DNA of 64,000 bases from Segatella buccae ATCC 33574 (GCF_000184945.1 NZ_GL586311.1:802731-866730), one strand, 5' to 3'. Counted from the first letter of the stretch, positions 24,609-35,694 are shown. Numbers and translations are program-made. The notes: generated from the sequence alone by a model not told the origin.

Positions 24609-27512
24609 ATGGAATACAACTTCAGAGAAATCGAGAAGAAATGGCAACAGAAGTGGGTGGAGAACAAGACCTACAGAGTCGTTGAAGACGAATCACGAAA
24701 AAAGTTCTATGTGCTCAACATGTTTCCCTACCCGTCGGGAGCAGGACTGCACGTGGGCCATCCGCTGGGCTACATTGCCAGCGACATATTCGCCCGTTTC
24801 AAACGGTTGCAAAGCCTTAACGTGCTCAACCCCATGGGCTACGATGCCTACGGACTGCCCGCTGAGCAGTATGCCATACAGACGGGGCAGCATCCCGAGA
24901 AGACGACAACGGAAAATATCAACCGCTATCGGGAGCAGCTGGACAAAATCGGTTTCTCTTTCGACTGGGACAGAGAGGTGCGCACCTGCGACCCTGCATA
25001 CTACAAGTGGACTCAGTGGGCTTTCCGGAAGATGTTTGGTTCCTACTATTCCAATGACACGAAGCAGGCCAGGCCCATCGAAGAACTCATCTCCCACTTC
25101 GAACAACAGGGCAGCAAAGGACTGAACGCAGCCCAAAGCGAAGAGCTGGACTTCACCGCCGACAAGTGGAAAGCCATGAGCGAGAAAGAGCAACAGCAAA
25201 CGCTGATGAACTACCGTATAGCCTACATGGGCGAAACGATGGTGAACTGGTGTCCGGGACTGGGCACGGTGCTGGCCAACGACGAGGTGGTGGACGGCGT
25301 GAGCGAGCGCGGAGGCTATCCTGTGGTGCAGAAGAAGATGAGACAGTGGTGCCTGCGCGTGAGTGCATACGCACAGCGGCTGCTTGACGGACTGGACACC
25401 GTGGACTGGACCGACTCCATCAAAGAGACCCAGCGCAACTGGATAGGTCGATCGGAAGGTACGGAGATGCAATTCAAGGTGGCCAATCAGGATTTCGACT
25501 TCACCATCTTCACCACCCGGGCCGACACCATCTTCGGCGTCACCTTCATGGTGCTGGCTCCCGAGAGTGAACTCGTGGAAAGGCTCACCACCGAAAGCCA
25601 AAAGAAGGAAGTGGAGGAGTATCTGGCCTACGTGAAGAAACGCACTGAACTGGATCGCATGAGCGACCGCAAAGTGACGGGTGTCTTCTCGGGCAGCTAT
25701 GCCGTCAACCCGTTCACGGGCGACAAGATTCCCGTTTGGATTTCCGAATATGTGCTGGCCGGCTACGGCACGGGAGCCATCATGGCCGTGCCTGCCCATG
25801 ACAGCCGCGACTATGCCTTTGCCAAGCATTTCGGTCTGCCCATCGTCCCACTCATCGAAGGGGCCGACGTGAGCGAGGAGAGTTTCGATGCCAAAGAGGG
25901 CATTGTGACCAATTCGCCGGCCGATGGCAAGACGGCACTCGACGGATTCAGCTTGAACGGAATGACCGTAAAAGAGGCCATCGAGGCCACCAAGACTTTC
26001 GTGACAGGGCACGGGCTCGGCCGAGTGAAAGTGAACTATCGTCTGCGCGATGCCATTTTCTCCCGCCAACGCTACTGGGGAGAACCGTTCCCGGTGTATT
26101 ACAAGGACGAAATGCCCTACATGATACCCGAAGACAAACTGCCTTTGGAGTTGCCGGAGATTGACGAATACAAGCCCACAGAGACGGGTGAACCGCCATT
26201 GGGACGCGCCAAGAAATGGGCGTGGGACACGGTGAAGAACGAGGTGACGGACAAGAGCCGCATAGACAACCACACGGTGTTCCCACTCGAACTGTTCACC
26301 ATGCCGGGATTTGCAGGCAGTTCGGCTTACTACCTGCGCTACATGGATCCGAAAAATGGCAAAGCACTCGTCAGCAAGAAAGCAGATGAATATTGGCAGA
26401 ATGTGGACTTGTATGTCGGAGGCACGGAACATGCCACGGGGCATCTCATATATTCGCGCTTTTGGAACAAGTTCCTGCACGACTTAGGGGTCAGCTGCAA
26501 GGAGGAACCGTTCCAAAAACTGGTGAACCAAGGAATGATACAAGGCCGCTCCAACTTTGTCTACCGTGTGAACAGTGACGACCACGACAAGGCTCCGGTG
26601 TTCGTAAGCCTTGGCCGGAAAGACCAATACGATGTCACACCTATCCATGTTGATGTGAATATCGTGGACAACGACATTCTCGACATAGAGGCTTTCAAGG
26701 CTTGGCGACCGGAATATGCCAATGCCGAATTTATCTTTGAAGACGGCTCCGACTCCCAAAACGCCTCCCATACAAGCGATTCAACAGGCAGAATCTATAA
26801 ATGCGGCTGGGCCGTGGAGAAGATGTCGAAGAGTATGTTCAATGTCGTTAACCCCGATATGATTGTCGAAAAGTACGGTGCCGACACCCTGCGGCTGTAT
26901 GAAATGTTCCTCGGGCCCGTGGAACAGAGCAAACCTTGGGACACCAACGGCATCGACGGGTGTCACCGTTTCCTCAAGAAATTTTGGAATCTGTTCTATG
27001 ACAACCGCACGGGAGAGTCGCTCATAACGCTGGACGCACCTACAGCGGATCAGTTGAAGTCGCTCCACAAACTCATCAAGAAAGTCACGCAGGATATCGA
27101 GAACTTCTCTTACAACACGGCCATTTCGGCTTTCATGATTTGCGTCAACGAACTGGGACAGAGCAAGTGCCACAGCAGGGAAGTGTTGAGAGAACTCATC
27201 ATTCTGCTGGCTCCGTTTGCTCCGCACATCGCCGAAGAACTTTGGGAAGCACTCGGCAACGAAGGAAGCGTGTGCGATGCACAGTGGCCGGCATGGGAAG
27301 AACGCTACCTTGTTGAGAGCGAGATGCAACTCACCGTGTCGTTTAACGGAAAGGCGCGTTATCAAAAGACTTTCCCAATGGATGCACAGAATGCCGACAT
27401 CGAGAAAGCCGTGCTCGAAGACGAGAGGAGCGGAAAGTATCTTGAAGGCTTACAGATGCTGAAAGTGATCATCGTTCCGAAGAAGATAGTCAACGTTGTA
27501 TTGAAAAAATAA
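24609..27512 (+). CDS. leuS: Leucyl-tRNA synthetase
   Basis: 967 residues from the ATG at 24609 ([16 protein letters not shown]), the start expected from homologues and from the promoter position. The HIGH motif appears as HVGHPLGY near residue 47, the class I KMSKS motif as KMSKSMFN near 738. The CP1 editing domain (about 240-450) includes [15 protein letters not shown] with the threonine-rich editing site, and the C-terminal anticodon and tRNA-binding parts are complete. The length is somewhat above the E. coli enzyme (860), owing to inserts. It charges tRNA-Leu in the cytoplasm. Followed by yitT-like and rdgB genes in the same direction. Confidence 0.98.
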   Translation: MEYNFREIEKKWQQKWVENKTYRVVEDESRKKFYVLNMFPYPSGAGLHVGHPLGYIASDIFARFKRLQSLNVLNPMGYDAYGLPAEQYAIQTGQHPEKTTTENINRYREQLDKIGFSFDWDREVRTCDPAYYKWTQWAFRKMFGSYYSNDTKQARPIEELISHFEQQGSKGLNAAQSEELDFTADKWKAMSEKEQQQTLMNYRIAYMGETMVNWCPGLGTVLANDEVVDGVSERGGYPVVQKKMRQWCLRVSAYAQRLLDGLDTVDWTDSIKETQRNWIGRSEGTEMQFKVANQDFDFTIFTTRADTIFGVTFMVLAPESELVERLTTESQKKEVEEYLAYVKKRTELDRMSDRKVTGVFSGSYAVNPFTGDKIPVWISEYVLAGYGTGAIMAVPAHDSRDYAFAKHFGLPIVPLIEGADVSEESFDAKEGIVTNSPADGKTALDGFSLNGMTVKEAIEATKTFVTGHGLGRVKVNYRLRDAIFSRQRYWGEPFPVYYKDEMPYMIPEDKLPLELPEIDEYKPTETGEPPLGRAKKWAWDTVKNEVTDKSRIDNHTVFPLELFTMPGFAGSSAYYLRYMDPKNGKALVSKKADEYWQNVDLYVGGTEHATGHLIYSRFWNKFLHDLGVSCKEEPFQKLVNQGMIQGRSNFVYRVNSDDHDKAPVFVSLGRKDQYDVTPIHVDVNIVDNDILDIEAFKAWRPEYANAEFIFEDGSDSQNASHTSDSTGRIYKCGWAVEKMSKSMFNVVNPDMIVEKYGADTLRLYEMFLGPVEQSKPWDTNGIDGCHRFLKKFWNLFYDNRTGESLITLDAPTADQLKSLHKLIKKVTQDIENFSYNTAISAFMICVNELGQSKCHSREVLRELIILLAPFAPHIAEELWEALGNEGSVCDAQWPAWEERYLVESEMQLTVSFNGKARYQKTFPMDAQNADIEKAVLEDERSGKYLEGLQMLKVIIVPKKIVNVVLKK

Positions 27513-27533
27513 ACTAACATAACCTTGTAGCTT

Positions 27534-28505
27534 ATGCAGTGGAGCATCGGTCAGAACTTCAAAAACGAGTTCAAAGATTATTTCTACATCACGCTCGGAC
27601 TCCTCCTGTACACTTTCGGGTGGACTGTATTCCTGCTTCCTTATGAGATAGTGACGGGAGGCGTGACGGGTATTGCCGCTATCATCTTCTATGGTACCGG
27701 CATCCCCATCTTTATATCCTATTTCATCATCAACTTCCTGTTGTTACTCGTGGCGTTGAAGATACTGGGATTGAAGTTCATGGTCAAGACTATCTATGCC
27801 ATTCTGATGCTCTCTGTACTGTTGGCTTTCGCCCAAGACTTCATGACCGACTCCACCGGCAAACTCATTCAGGTGCTGGGGCCGGGACAGGACTTCATGT
27901 CGCTGGTCATCGGGTGTGTGTTCACAGGCTCCTCACTTGCCGTGGTGTTCCTGCACAACGGCTCCACCGGAGGCACGGATATCATTGCCGCCATCGTCAA
28001 CAAATATCACAATATTTCGTTGGGGCGTGTGCTCATATTCGTCGATCTGCTCATCATCGGCAGTTCGTTTCCCGTGTTTTTGGCTAAGCCCGAGTTCGGA
28101 ATCATCGATGTGTGGCGCAAAATCGTGTTCGGTTTGTGCACGATGGTCATCGAGAATTTCGTCCTCGACTATGTGATGAACGCCCGGCGGGAGAGTGTAC
28201 AGTTTATGATTTTCTCCCAAAAATACCAAGAGATAGCCAATGCCATCGGCACAGAGATGGGACATGGCGTGACCATTCTCGACGGTCATGGGTGGTACAC
28301 GGGGCAAGAGGTAAAGGTGCTTTGCATATTGGCCAAAAAATATGAGAGCACCAACATCTTCCGACTCATCAAAGTGATAGACCCCAACGCTTTCGTGAGC
28401 CAATCGAGTGTCATCGGCGTTTACGGTGAAGGGTTTGACGAAATGAAAGTGAAACTGCCGAAAGAGAAACAGAAGAACAGCGCAAACGACACTGCACAAC
28501 AGTAA
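27534..28505 (+). CDS. YitT-family membrane protein
   Basis: 323 residues. Five or six membrane segments lie within residues 15-215 (for example [25 protein letters not shown] with the conserved TGG-TG), followed by a cytoplasmic domain of the DUF2179 type at about 235-300 ([18 protein letters not shown]). The transport or sensing function of this family is not established. It lies 21 bp after leuS and 16 bp before rdgB, in an operon-like run. Confidence 0.9.
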   Translation: MQWSIGQNFKNEFKDYFYITLGLLLYTFGWTVFLLPYEIVTGGVTGIAAIIFYGTGIPIFISYFIINFLLLLVALKILGLKFMVKTIYAILMLSVLLAFAQDFMTDSTGKLIQVLGPGQDFMSLVIGCVFTGSSLAVVFLHNGSTGGTDIIAAIVNKYHNISLGRVLIFVDLLIIGSSFPVFLAKPEFGIIDVWRKIVFGLCTMVIENFVLDYVMNARRESVQFMIFSQKYQEIANAIGTEMGHGVTILDGHGWYTGQEVKVLCILAKKYESTNIFRLIKVIDPNAFVSQSSVIGVYGEGFDEMKVKLPKEKQKNSANDTAQQ

Positions 28506-28521
28506 TAAACAAGACAAGAGA

Positions 28522-29142
28522 ATGAAAATTGTATTTGCAACCAACAACGCCCATAAGCTGAAAGAGATACGAGAGATACTCGGCAACGGTTTTGAGGTGG
28601 TGTCACTGGCTGAAATAGGCTGCCACGAAGACATTCCAGAGACGGGCGAAACGCTCGAAGAGAATGCCTTGCAGAAAGCGCAATACGTGTATGACCACTA
28701 CCATATCAGTTGCTTTGCCGACGACACGGGACTGGAAGTGGAGGCCTTAGACGGTGCGCCGGGTGTCCACAGTGCCCGTTATGCCGAAGGCACCGACCAC
28801 AATTCGGAGGCCAATATGGCCAAACTCCTGCGACAACTCGACGGCAAAGACAATCGTAAGGCACGCTTCCGCACGGTCATCGCCCTGATAGAAAAGAAGG
28901 ATGTGTGTCCCTGTGGCTGCACGAGCATTCCCCAAATCCATCGTTTTGAGGGCATTGTAGAGGGTCGTATTGCCACCGAGAAGCATGGCAGCGAGGGGTT
29001 CGGCTACGATCCGTTGTTTGTCCCCGAAGGCTATGACAAGAGCTTTGCCGAACTTGGGGAGCATGTCAAAAACACGATAAGCCACCGGGCAAGGGCTGTG
29101 GCTAAGTTGGCCGAATATCTCACCGGAGACAAAACAAAGTAA
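28522..29142 (+). CDS. rdgB: Non-canonical purine NTP pyrophosphatase
   Basis: 206 residues, the normal length. [20 protein letters not shown] forms the phosphate-binding start; [23 protein letters not shown] contains the metal-binding acidic residues; [21 protein letters not shown] and SHRARA complete the ITPase/HAM1 signature. It hydrolyses dITP, XTP and similar to the monophosphate and keeps them out of DNA. An insertion with CPCGCTS (near residue 132) is typical of Bacteroidota versions. Confidence 0.96.
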   Translation: MKIVFATNNAHKLKEIREILGNGFEVVSLAEIGCHEDIPETGETLEENALQKAQYVYDHYHISCFADDTGLEVEALDGAPGVHSARYAEGTDHNSEANMAKLLRQLDGKDNRKARFRTVIALIEKKDVCPCGCTSIPQIHRFEGIVEGRIATEKHGSEGFGYDPLFVPEGYDKSFAELGEHVKNTISHRARAVAKLAEYLTGDKTK

Positions 29143-29210
29143 TAGATGGTGGTCACGCCATTCTAATAAGGTGGTTTTGAGTACAGGAAAGAGAAAGATA
29201 AGGAGGAAAA

Positions 29211-30113
29211 TTGGAGAAAGGTATATCCATACTGTTGCCCACTCACAACTGCCGTTGCACACAACTCGTAGCCGAACTGCAACGACAGTGTCTTTTGACA
29301 CACGTACCTTTCGAGATTATCGTGGCCGATGATGGCTCTACAGACAAGCAATGTATTGAAGAAAACAAAGCCATAGAGACACTTCCGGGGGTACGATACA
29401 TCGTGAGGGAGCGTAATGTAGGTCGTGCCGCCATCCGCAATTTTCTGGCCTCACAAGCCCGCTACGACAGGTTGCTTTTCATCGATGGCGACCTCAAGCT
29501 CGATCATTCTTCTTTCATTGACAACTACCTCCGAACTCCGGGCGATGTGGTGGTTGGCGGTATCCGTATAGGAGGAGATCCCGTAAAGTGGAAAAACAAC
29601 CTCAGATACCGCTATGAGAAAGCTTGCGAGAAGGCACATTGTGCCCACAACCGACAGAAGAACGCAAGCCGGGCATTCAGAACAACCAACTTCCTAATCC
29701 GGAAACAAGTCTTCACCGACTGCCCTTTCGATGAAAAATTCACCCGCTACGGCTACGAAGATGTACTCTTGGGAAAAGACTTACAACTAAAGAATATATC
29801 CATCGTCCACATCGACAACCCCATTACACTCGACGACTTTGAGCCCAACGATATTTTTCTAAACAAGACAGAAGAGTCGCTGTGTACTCTTCTGCACTTT
29901 AAAGACCGACTCAAAGGTTATTCTTCCTTACTCGATTTCAATGAAAAATTGAAACGGCTTCACCTCATTCCATTCATCGGCTTTCTCCATTCCATATTCC
30001 ATAACAAACTGAAACAACAGCTTTTGGGCAATAATCCAAGCGTTATGGGGTTTAATATCTATAAACTGATGTATTTCATACATCTCGAAATCCGACAATA
30101 CCGACATGATTAG
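29211..30113 (+). CDS. Glycosyltransferase family 2 (TTG start)
   Basis: 300 residues starting at a TTG (29211) preceded by AGGAGG at 29201-29206, a strong ribosome-binding site with 4-nt spacing. The fold starts ISILLPTHNCRCTQLV, then IIVADDGSTDKQCIEE (nucleotide-sugar site) and DRLLFIDGDLKL, with Asp-x-Asp. The region after residue 160 (RAFRTTNFLIRKQVF and YGYEDVLLGKDL) carries the acceptor-site Glu-Asp. It probably acts in cell-surface glycan synthesis. The last 8 nt overlap the start of the following porZ-like gene, so the two are translationally linked. Confidence 0.9.
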   Translation: MEKGISILLPTHNCRCTQLVAELQRQCLLTHVPFEIIVADDGSTDKQCIEENKAIETLPGVRYIVRERNVGRAAIRNFLASQARYDRLLFIDGDLKLDHSSFIDNYLRTPGDVVVGGIRIGGDPVKWKNNLRYRYEKACEKAHCAHNRQKNASRAFRTTNFLIRKQVFTDCPFDEKFTRYGYEDVLLGKDLQLKNISIVHIDNPITLDDFEPNDIFLNKTEESLCTLLHFKDRLKGYSSLLDFNEKLKRLHLIPFIGFLHSIFHNKLKQQLLGNNPSVMGFNIYKLMYFIHLEIRQYRHD

Positions 30114-32133
30114 AAAACTGATAGCATCGATGGCCATTGCGCTGCTGAGTGCCTTCCATACCTTCTCCGCAACCGCCGCCGGCATAGGAACATGGAAGGC
30201 CTACCTCTCTTACAGTCAAGTGCAGGATGTGGAAGAGGCCGGCAGACAGCTTTATGTACTGGCCTCCGGAAGTTTGTATGCCTACAACACCGGTGACAAA
30301 AGCATCACCACATTCAGCAAAATAAATGGCTTGAACGATTGCAATATCTCGAAAATCAGCTATAACAAGACGGTCAGAAAACTCATCATCGTGTATGAGA
30401 ATTTCAATATCGACCTCATGGATGATAAAGGACGAGTGACCAACGTAAGCGATTATCGCAATGCCAACCTCATGGCTGACAAAAACATTAACGACATCTC
30501 TCAAGCCGGCAGTCTCGCTTACCTCTCCACAGGATTCGGCATTGTGAAAATGAATATGGACAATGCCGAAATCAGCGACACCTACAACCTCGGTTTCAAA
30601 GTAGACTACACTTACATTGACGGCAACGCTATCCATGCCATGAGTGCTGCACGTGGACATTATTCTGCTCCATTGACAGCCAATCTCCTTGACAAATCCA
30701 ACTGGACTCGGAAAGGGGAATACACAGCCAAGACTGTTGAAGACAAGAAAGCATTAAAGGAAATAGCCTCTACTCTTGCTCCGGGAGGCCCGAAATACAA
30801 CTATTTCGGTTTCATGAAATATCATCAGGGACGACTTTACACCTGTGGAGGGGGATGGGGTATGGACGAACTGAACCGCCCGGGAACCATCCAAGTGCTC
30901 AAAGACGGTGAGTGGCAGATCTATGAAGACGACATAGCAACAAAAACGGGCTATAGATACGTGGACACTTCCTGCCTTGACATCGACCCTAAAAATCCCG
31001 ATCATGTGTTTGCAGGGGGCCGCACCGGCGTATATGAATTCAACAACGGACGATTCATGAAAGCCTACTCCAACGACAACACCAACGGATGTCTCCATAC
31101 GGCCTCCACTGTGGGAAACAACAATAAAGATTATGTGATTGTCAACTCGCTGACTTTTGACAAGACAGGAAAACTTTGGATGTTCAACAGCATCAGCCCT
31201 TCCACCTCATTGGTGGAATATACCGACGGGAAATGGACGAATCTGCATCACTCCGAATTGATGTATGACGACACCCGATCGCTCGAAAACATCGTGGGCA
31301 TGATGTTCGACAGCCGAGGTCTGCTATGGTTCTGCAACGACCACTACCGCACTCCCTCGCTCTTTGCCTACCAAACTTCAACGGGTGGCCTCAATCCCTA
31401 CAAGTCGCTCGTCAATCAAGACGGCAACATGATCGTGGCCAATGGCGGTGTAAACTGTGTGGTGGAAGACCTGAAAGGCAACATCTGGATAGGCACAAGC
31501 GACGGCCCACTGATGCTCACCGCACAAAGTATAGCCGGCAACGGCACTACTTTTGAACAAGTGAAAGTGCCCCGCAACGACGGCACCAACCTTGCCGACT
31601 ATCTGCTTTCGGGTTCCGACATCACCTGTATGGCCATTGACGGGGCGGGAAGAAAATGGTTTGGCACTTCCGCAGACGGAGTTTATCTCATCAGCGAAGA
31701 CAACTTGGTCCAACTGCAACACTTCACGGCTGAAAACAGTAAATTGCTTTCCAACTCCGTCGAGTCAATAGCCATCAACCAACAAACGGGCGAAGTGTTC
31801 TTCGGCACAGGCATGGGTCTCTGCTCCTACATGAGCGATGCTACCGCCACCAACGAGACCATGACCAAAGACAACGTGTGGGCCTATCCAAATCCCGTGC
31901 GACCTGACTTCACGGGACTTATCACCGTGACGGGACTCAGCTACAATGCAGATGTCAAAATCACTACTTCCAACGGCGTGCTCGTGGCCAATGGCCGCAG
32001 CAACGGCGGCATCTTCACTTGGGACGGATGCGACCTGAAAGGCCGCAAGGTGGCCTCGGGCGTGTATATGGTGCAAACGGCCACAGCCTCGGGCGACAAG
32101 GGAGTGGTGTGTAAAATAGCCATTGTAAGATAG
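30106..32133 (+). CDS. PorZ-like type IX secretion surface protein (double beta-propeller with C-terminal sorting domain)
   Basis: 675 residues with a signal peptide (about 1-25). The sequence is built of repeated beta-blades (for example ISKISYNKTVRKLIIVYEN, LAYLSTGFGIVKMNM, LEDLKGNIWIGTSDG-like repeats) resembling two-component regulator propellers, as in PorZ. The C-terminus (about 590-675) is an Ig-like type IX domain: VWAYPNPVRPDFTGLI, then FTWDGCDLKGRKVASGVYMVQ. PorZ binds A-LPS and takes part in attaching type IX cargo in Porphyromonas. The identification rests on domain order and the GTWKAYLSYS start; no other type IX gene is in the window. Confidence 0.78.
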   Translation: MIRKLIASMAIALLSAFHTFSATAAGIGTWKAYLSYSQVQDVEEAGRQLYVLASGSLYAYNTGDKSITTFSKINGLNDCNISKISYNKTVRKLIIVYENFNIDLMDDKGRVTNVSDYRNANLMADKNINDISQAGSLAYLSTGFGIVKMNMDNAEISDTYNLGFKVDYTYIDGNAIHAMSAARGHYSAPLTANLLDKSNWTRKGEYTAKTVEDKKALKEIASTLAPGGPKYNYFGFMKYHQGRLYTCGGGWGMDELNRPGTIQVLKDGEWQIYEDDIATKTGYRYVDTSCLDIDPKNPDHVFAGGRTGVYEFNNGRFMKAYSNDNTNGCLHTASTVGNNNKDYVIVNSLTFDKTGKLWMFNSISPSTSLVEYTDGKWTNLHHSELMYDDTRSLENIVGMMFDSRGLLWFCNDHYRTPSLFAYQTSTGGLNPYKSLVNQDGNMIVANGGVNCVVEDLKGNIWIGTSDGPLMLTAQSIAGNGTTFEQVKVPRNDGTNLADYLLSGSDITCMAIDGAGRKWFGTSADGVYLISEDNLVQLQHFTAENSKLLSNSVESIAINQQTGEVFFGTGMGLCSYMSDATATNETMTKDNVWAYPNPVRPDFTGLITVTGLSYNADVKITTSNGVLVANGRSNGGIFTWDGCDLKGRKVASGVYMVQTATASGDKGVVCKIAIVR

Positions 32134-32142
32134 ACTGATGAA

Positions 32143-32187
32143 AAGAATGTTTTTCTGATACCTTTATAGAATCAGAAAAACATTCTT
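32143..32187. terminator. 17-bp perfect inverted repeat after the porZ-like gene
   Basis: AAGAATGTTTTTCTGAT (32143-32159) and its exact complement (32171-32187) with an 11-nt loop, ten bases after the porZ stop codon. There is no T run after the stem, so termination would rely on the stem or it may stabilise the 3' end. The acyltransferase gene starts 20 nt after it. Confidence 0.7.
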
Positions 32188-32206
32188 CAGAAGAACTCAA
32201 GAGACC

Positions 32207-33229
32207 ATGAACAAACCAAGCGTCGATTGCTCATCGGACACCGGACACAAGCCTCGCCAACTGTGGATAGACATGCTGCGCGGCGGCTGTATGCTGGCTA
32301 TCCTTCTCGACCACACCGAAATCTACTACACCGGAACCAACATCATTCCCTACACACTCTATGTGCCCAATGCCCTGTGCGTGTTTTTCTTCCTTTCCGG
32401 CTATCTTTTCTTCAAACCGCAAGGCTTTTCCCTGTGTGCCAAATTGGTTTCGATAACTCGCGGCATCATTCTTCCCTACTTCATCTTCACTTCGCTCATA
32501 GCCGTGCCAAAAGCCTTGGTTCACGACCATTTCACCTCACTCGCTTCACTCGCCTATGACATTGTGAGTGGCCAAGCCTCTTGGTTTGTGGCTGCACTGG
32601 CCGTAGCCGAAGTGCTTTTTGCCGGATTTTTACACATCACCCGTGGAAAACTCTTCCCGCTCTTCCTACTCTCTTTCGGAGCATTCGGTTTGTCCACATG
32701 TTTTCCCACTACTTCTCAACCTTATTTCTGGCAAGCCGACAATGCCCTGCAGGCCCTTGCTTTCCTCTATGCAGGCTATCTGTATCATGCGAAAGAAATG
32801 CTTTTCAACCGTTTCAACACCCCATCATACTCCTCATTATTCTTTCTATTACTATTATTTATAAAGGTATATGAAACCTACATGGGTATCAGCTTCATGC
32901 TCTGGCCGCTGCACATCGGCAACTATCCCGTGTTTTTCATCGACATTCTGCTTACCTTCCTCCTCGTCACCAGTCTGTTCAAGCAGCTTCCTGCCTGCCG
33001 TCCGATAGCTTGGACGGGAGCCCATTCGCTGGTCTACTACTTCTTCTGCGGTGGTGTGCCCCTCGTGCTTTCGACCGTCATCAGCCGCTTTCTACCCTTT
33101 ACAGGCCCGACCGATTATCCCACAGTTCTCCTCGTCTTCCTGCTGGTTTATCTGTTCACCTCCGCCATCGCTTGGATAGTCTACCGCTTTTTTCCCATCA
33201 CTGTGGGCCAAATGAAGAAAAAAGGCTGA
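32207..33229 (+). CDS. Acyltransferase 3-family membrane protein
   Basis: 340 residues with about ten hydrophobic segments. The start RQLWIDMLRGGCMLAILLDHTE matches the conserved R-x10-H pattern of the acyltransferase 3 family (PF01757): Arg near residue 25 and His near 41 act in acyl transfer. Relatives (OafA, NodX, exopolysaccharide acetylases) add acetyl groups to surface sugars in the inner membrane. The neighbouring glycosyltransferases support a role in surface glycan decoration. Confidence 0.87.
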   Translation: MNKPSVDCSSDTGHKPRQLWIDMLRGGCMLAILLDHTEIYYTGTNIIPYTLYVPNALCVFFFLSGYLFFKPQGFSLCAKLVSITRGIILPYFIFTSLIAVPKALVHDHFTSLASLAYDIVSGQASWFVAALAVAEVLFAGFLHITRGKLFPLFLLSFGAFGLSTCFPTTSQPYFWQADNALQALAFLYAGYLYHAKEMLFNRFNTPSYSSLFFLLLLFIKVYETYMGISFMLWPLHIGNYPVFFIDILLTFLLVTSLFKQLPACRPIAWTGAHSLVYYFFCGGVPLVLSTVISRFLPFTGPTDYPTVLLVFLLVYLFTSAIAWIVYRFFPITVGQMKKKG

Positions 33230-33401
33230 TAATTTGCCACTTATCATTTCTGAAAAAAATAATCTTAGAACAATGAATAAGCGATCATAACATGGGAAAC
33301 ATCTGGAAAAAACATCGTCGGAAGGCAGCTGTAAAGCACTTATACATCAATTATAGCAGGAAAAATAAAGTATTAAATCTGTCAACAACTTTCACTACCA
33401 A

Positions 33402-33713
33402 TTTGCATTCGGACAAATAATGTAGTATCTTTGCAATAGCAAGGGAAGCACGTGCGTGCTTCCCTTTTTTAGTTTCCTAAATCAACAACACCCCCCCAGC
33501 CCACTTAAAGGGAAATTTTCGGCCCAAATGGCTTTGCAAAAGGGCCCGAATGGGCTTTCAAGTGTGGCTCTTTTGAAATGTCGGTTGGGCCGAGTGAGAT
33601 TTTTGATGGAGCAGATGGAGATAATAAGTTGGAAAGAATTGAGAAGAGAAATAGGCATGGAAAAATTCCGTGTAAGGCTTTTTCGAAATATTTAATAGTT
33701 AAGACTATAGGAT
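33402..33713 (+). repeat. Promoter-hairpin element, copy B (about 312 bp)
   Basis: TTTG (33402-33405), 20-bp spacer, TATCTTTG (33426-33433); hairpin GGGAAGCAC / GTGCTTCCC with loop GTGC (33443-33464), all Watson-Crick pairs; T6 (33465-33470). The large stem-loop runs from 33519 (TCGGCCCAA) to 33593 (TTGGGCCGA). The tail GTAAGGCTTTTTCGAAA then TTTAATAGTT ends near 33713. It lies in the 570-bp gap 33230-33799 between the convergent acyltransferase and GT2 genes. The gap outside the element is AT-rich and shows no supportable gene. Confidence 0.85.
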
Positions 33714-33799
33714 AGTCAAAACCATAAAAAGCCATTAAATATCAAAATATACATTTATCCGGTCACATCTTTGGGAAGAAAAATAAGACGATGGAATTT

Positions 33800-34696
33800 T
33801 CAGGAGAGTAAAGAACAGAGTTTACGGATGCGACGACTCGGACAATGGAGAAACAGCCGCTGCTTGAGGGTGAGGGAATAGTGGCAAGCACGGATGTCGG
33901 CCATGAGCGATTGATAGAAAGCACTGCCTGCCCAATGGCTGCGCGATTGGCAAACGGCAACAGAGAAAAGATTTACCAAGCGGTCGGCTATCATGTCATG
34001 CATATATTCTCCGTGACTGTCGACCGGAATGGCCGACAGTCGCAAGCCGTGCAAACGGGCGCAATAGTCGGCTGTCCATTGAAATACATTGCTCGTATGT
34101 TCGGGGCCCTTATCATACACCCGGGCTTGCACTACGGCTACGGGGAGAGCGGTGGCAAACACCATGCGAAGCCAATAGATGTAATCTTCTCCCATATAGA
34201 TGTCGCGAGGCAAGTCAAACACATAGTCAGAAAGCAACGTGCGTCGGTAGAGACTGCCCCACGGCACACCGATGGTGCCCTCACCACGCACGGCACGATG
34301 GCGAAATTCGGCCATGGGAATGAAATCTCTTGCCATACAAGGTAGTGTGTAACCATTGCCGAAAACAATGTCTACATCGGTCGTAGCACGCCCGGAAAGC
34401 AGCCGGAGGGCATCTGTGGCCAAAGCATCGTCTGAATCGACAAAAGTCACCCACTCGCCCCGGGAGAGTTTTACACCCTCATGCCGGGCCCGGGTGCGCC
34501 CTCCATTCGTCTGATGCTTCACCCGTACACGGGCATCAAACGCGGCACACTCATCACATATCCTACCGCTAAGGTCGGTGCTCCCGTCATTCACAAGTAT
34601 CAGTTCGAAATCGGTAAACGACTGCGACAAGATGCTCTCCACACAAGGGCGGAGAGTGTCTTCGGAATTGTAGACAGGTACAATGACCGAGATCAT
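33800..34696 (-). CDS. Glycosyltransferase family 2
   Basis: 298 residues from the ATG at 34696 (MISVIVPVYNSEDTL); a longer open frame would overlap nadA. Typical GT2 motifs: LILVNDGSTD near residue 34, GEWVTFVDSDDA (Asp-x-Asp for metal and nucleotide-sugar), and a catalytic GEDYIYWLRM near residue 165. The start lies 8 bp after the nadA stop, so it is probably cotranscribed with nadA although functionally unrelated. The C-terminal Arg/Cys-rich tail could associate with the membrane. Substrate unknown. Confidence 0.92.
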   Translation of the reverse strand: MISVIVPVYNSEDTLRPCVESILSQSFTDFELILVNDGSTDLSGRICDECAAFDARVRVKHQTNGGRTRARHEGVKLSRGEWVTFVDSDDALATDALRLLSGRATTDVDIVFGNGYTLPCMARDFIPMAEFRHRAVRGEGTIGVPWGSLYRRTLLSDYVFDLPRDIYMGEDYIYWLRMVFATALPVAVVQARVYDKGPEHTSNVFQWTADYCARLHGLRLSAIPVDSHGEYMHDMIADRLVNLFSVAVCQSRSHWAGSAFYQSLMADIRACHYSLTLKQRLFLHCPSRRIRKLCSLLS

Positions 34697-34704
34697 AGCT
34701 TCGC

Positions 34705-35694
34705 TCAACTCAAACTCAACATCCGCTCGATGGGCTTCACGGCCTCTGCCGCTATTGCCGGATCGATTTCTACCGTAGGCCAATCATATTTCAGAGAGTT
34801 GTATATCTTCTCAAGAGAATTTTTCTTCATGTATTCGCACTCGTTGCAACTGCAACCAAGTCCTCCTTCGCTCACTTCGGGCGGCACGGGATAGAAAGTC
34901 TTTTCAGGGCAGGTACGCTCCATTTCGTGCAAGATGCCGGCCTCCGTGGCCACGATATATTCCTTACAATCGTGCTCCTGCGCATATTTGAGCATGGTGG
35001 CCGTACTGCCTTTTACGTCGGCAATGGCCAGAATAGAGGCCTTACACTCCAAATGGGCCATCACCACAGCCTCGGGATGAAGCTGCTTCAGTTTTACAAT
35101 TTCTGCCACAGAAAACTTCTCATGCACATGGCAGCCTCCGTTCCAGAGCAGCATTTTGCGCCCCGTCACGGAGTTGATGTAGTTGCCAAGATTATAGTCG
35201 GGCCCGAAGATGATTTTCGCATCCTCGGGGAAAGAATCGATTACTTGCTTGGCATTGCCCGAAGTGACCACACAATCGGTGAGTGCCTTCACGGCAGCTG
35301 TGGTATTGACATAACTCACCACCTGATAGCCGGGATGTTCGTCCTTGAATCTTTTCAAGTCTTCAGCCCTACAACTGTCGGCCAACGAACAGCCTGCCGT
35401 GAGGTCGGGACACAGCACCACCTTGTCGGGAGAGAGCAGTTTGCAGGTTTCGGCCATGAAATGCACACCGCACATCACCATCATCCGTGCGTCGGTCTCA
35501 GCCGCCTTACGGGCCAACGCCAACGAGTCGCCCACGAAGTCGGCTATCTCTTGGATGTCACCCACAGTGTAGTAGTGGGCCAGGATAATCGCATCTTTCT
35601 CCCTACACAGCTTTCTGATCTCGGTCTTCAAATCCAAAGTCTTGTCAACGGGTTCGTCGACAAATCCCTTTTCCATCCATTCTGTTTTCACCAT
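34705..35694 (-). CDS. nadA: Quinolinate synthase
   Basis: 329 residues. The three domains and the three [4Fe-4S] cysteines of NadA are present: MVMCGVHFMAETCK, LLWNGGCHVHEKF and GLGCSCNECEYM. AHYYTVGDIQEIADFVGDS near residue 40 is the substrate-binding signature. It condenses iminoaspartate with dihydroxyacetone phosphate in NAD synthesis. Its partners nadB and nadC are not in the window. The start is the first Met of MVKTEWMEKG; a second Met at residue 7 is possible. The upstream 600-bp gap contains a cluster of DnaA boxes. Confidence 0.97.
   Translation of the reverse strand: MVKTEWMEKGFVDEPVDKTLDLKTEIRKLCREKDAIILAHYYTVGDIQEIADFVGDSLALARKAAETDARMMVMCGVHFMAETCKLLSPDKVVLCPDLTAGCSLADSCRAEDLKRFKDEHPGYQVVSYVNTTAAVKALTDCVVTSGNAKQVIDSFPEDAKIIFGPDYNLGNYINSVTGRKMLLWNGGCHVHEKFSVAEIVKLKQLHPEAVVMAHLECKASILAIADVKGSTATMLKYAQEHDCKEYIVATEAGILHEMERTCPEKTFYPVPPEVSEGGLGCSCNECEYMKKNSLEKIYNSLKYDWPTVEIDPAIAAEAVKPIERMLSLS

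Noticed and set aside
33292-33420. A 42-codon basic open frame starting MGNIWKKHRR
   Set aside because: Its 3' end overlaps the -33 box of promoter-hairpin element B, there is no promoter or ribosome-binding site, and nothing similar lies next to the other copies.
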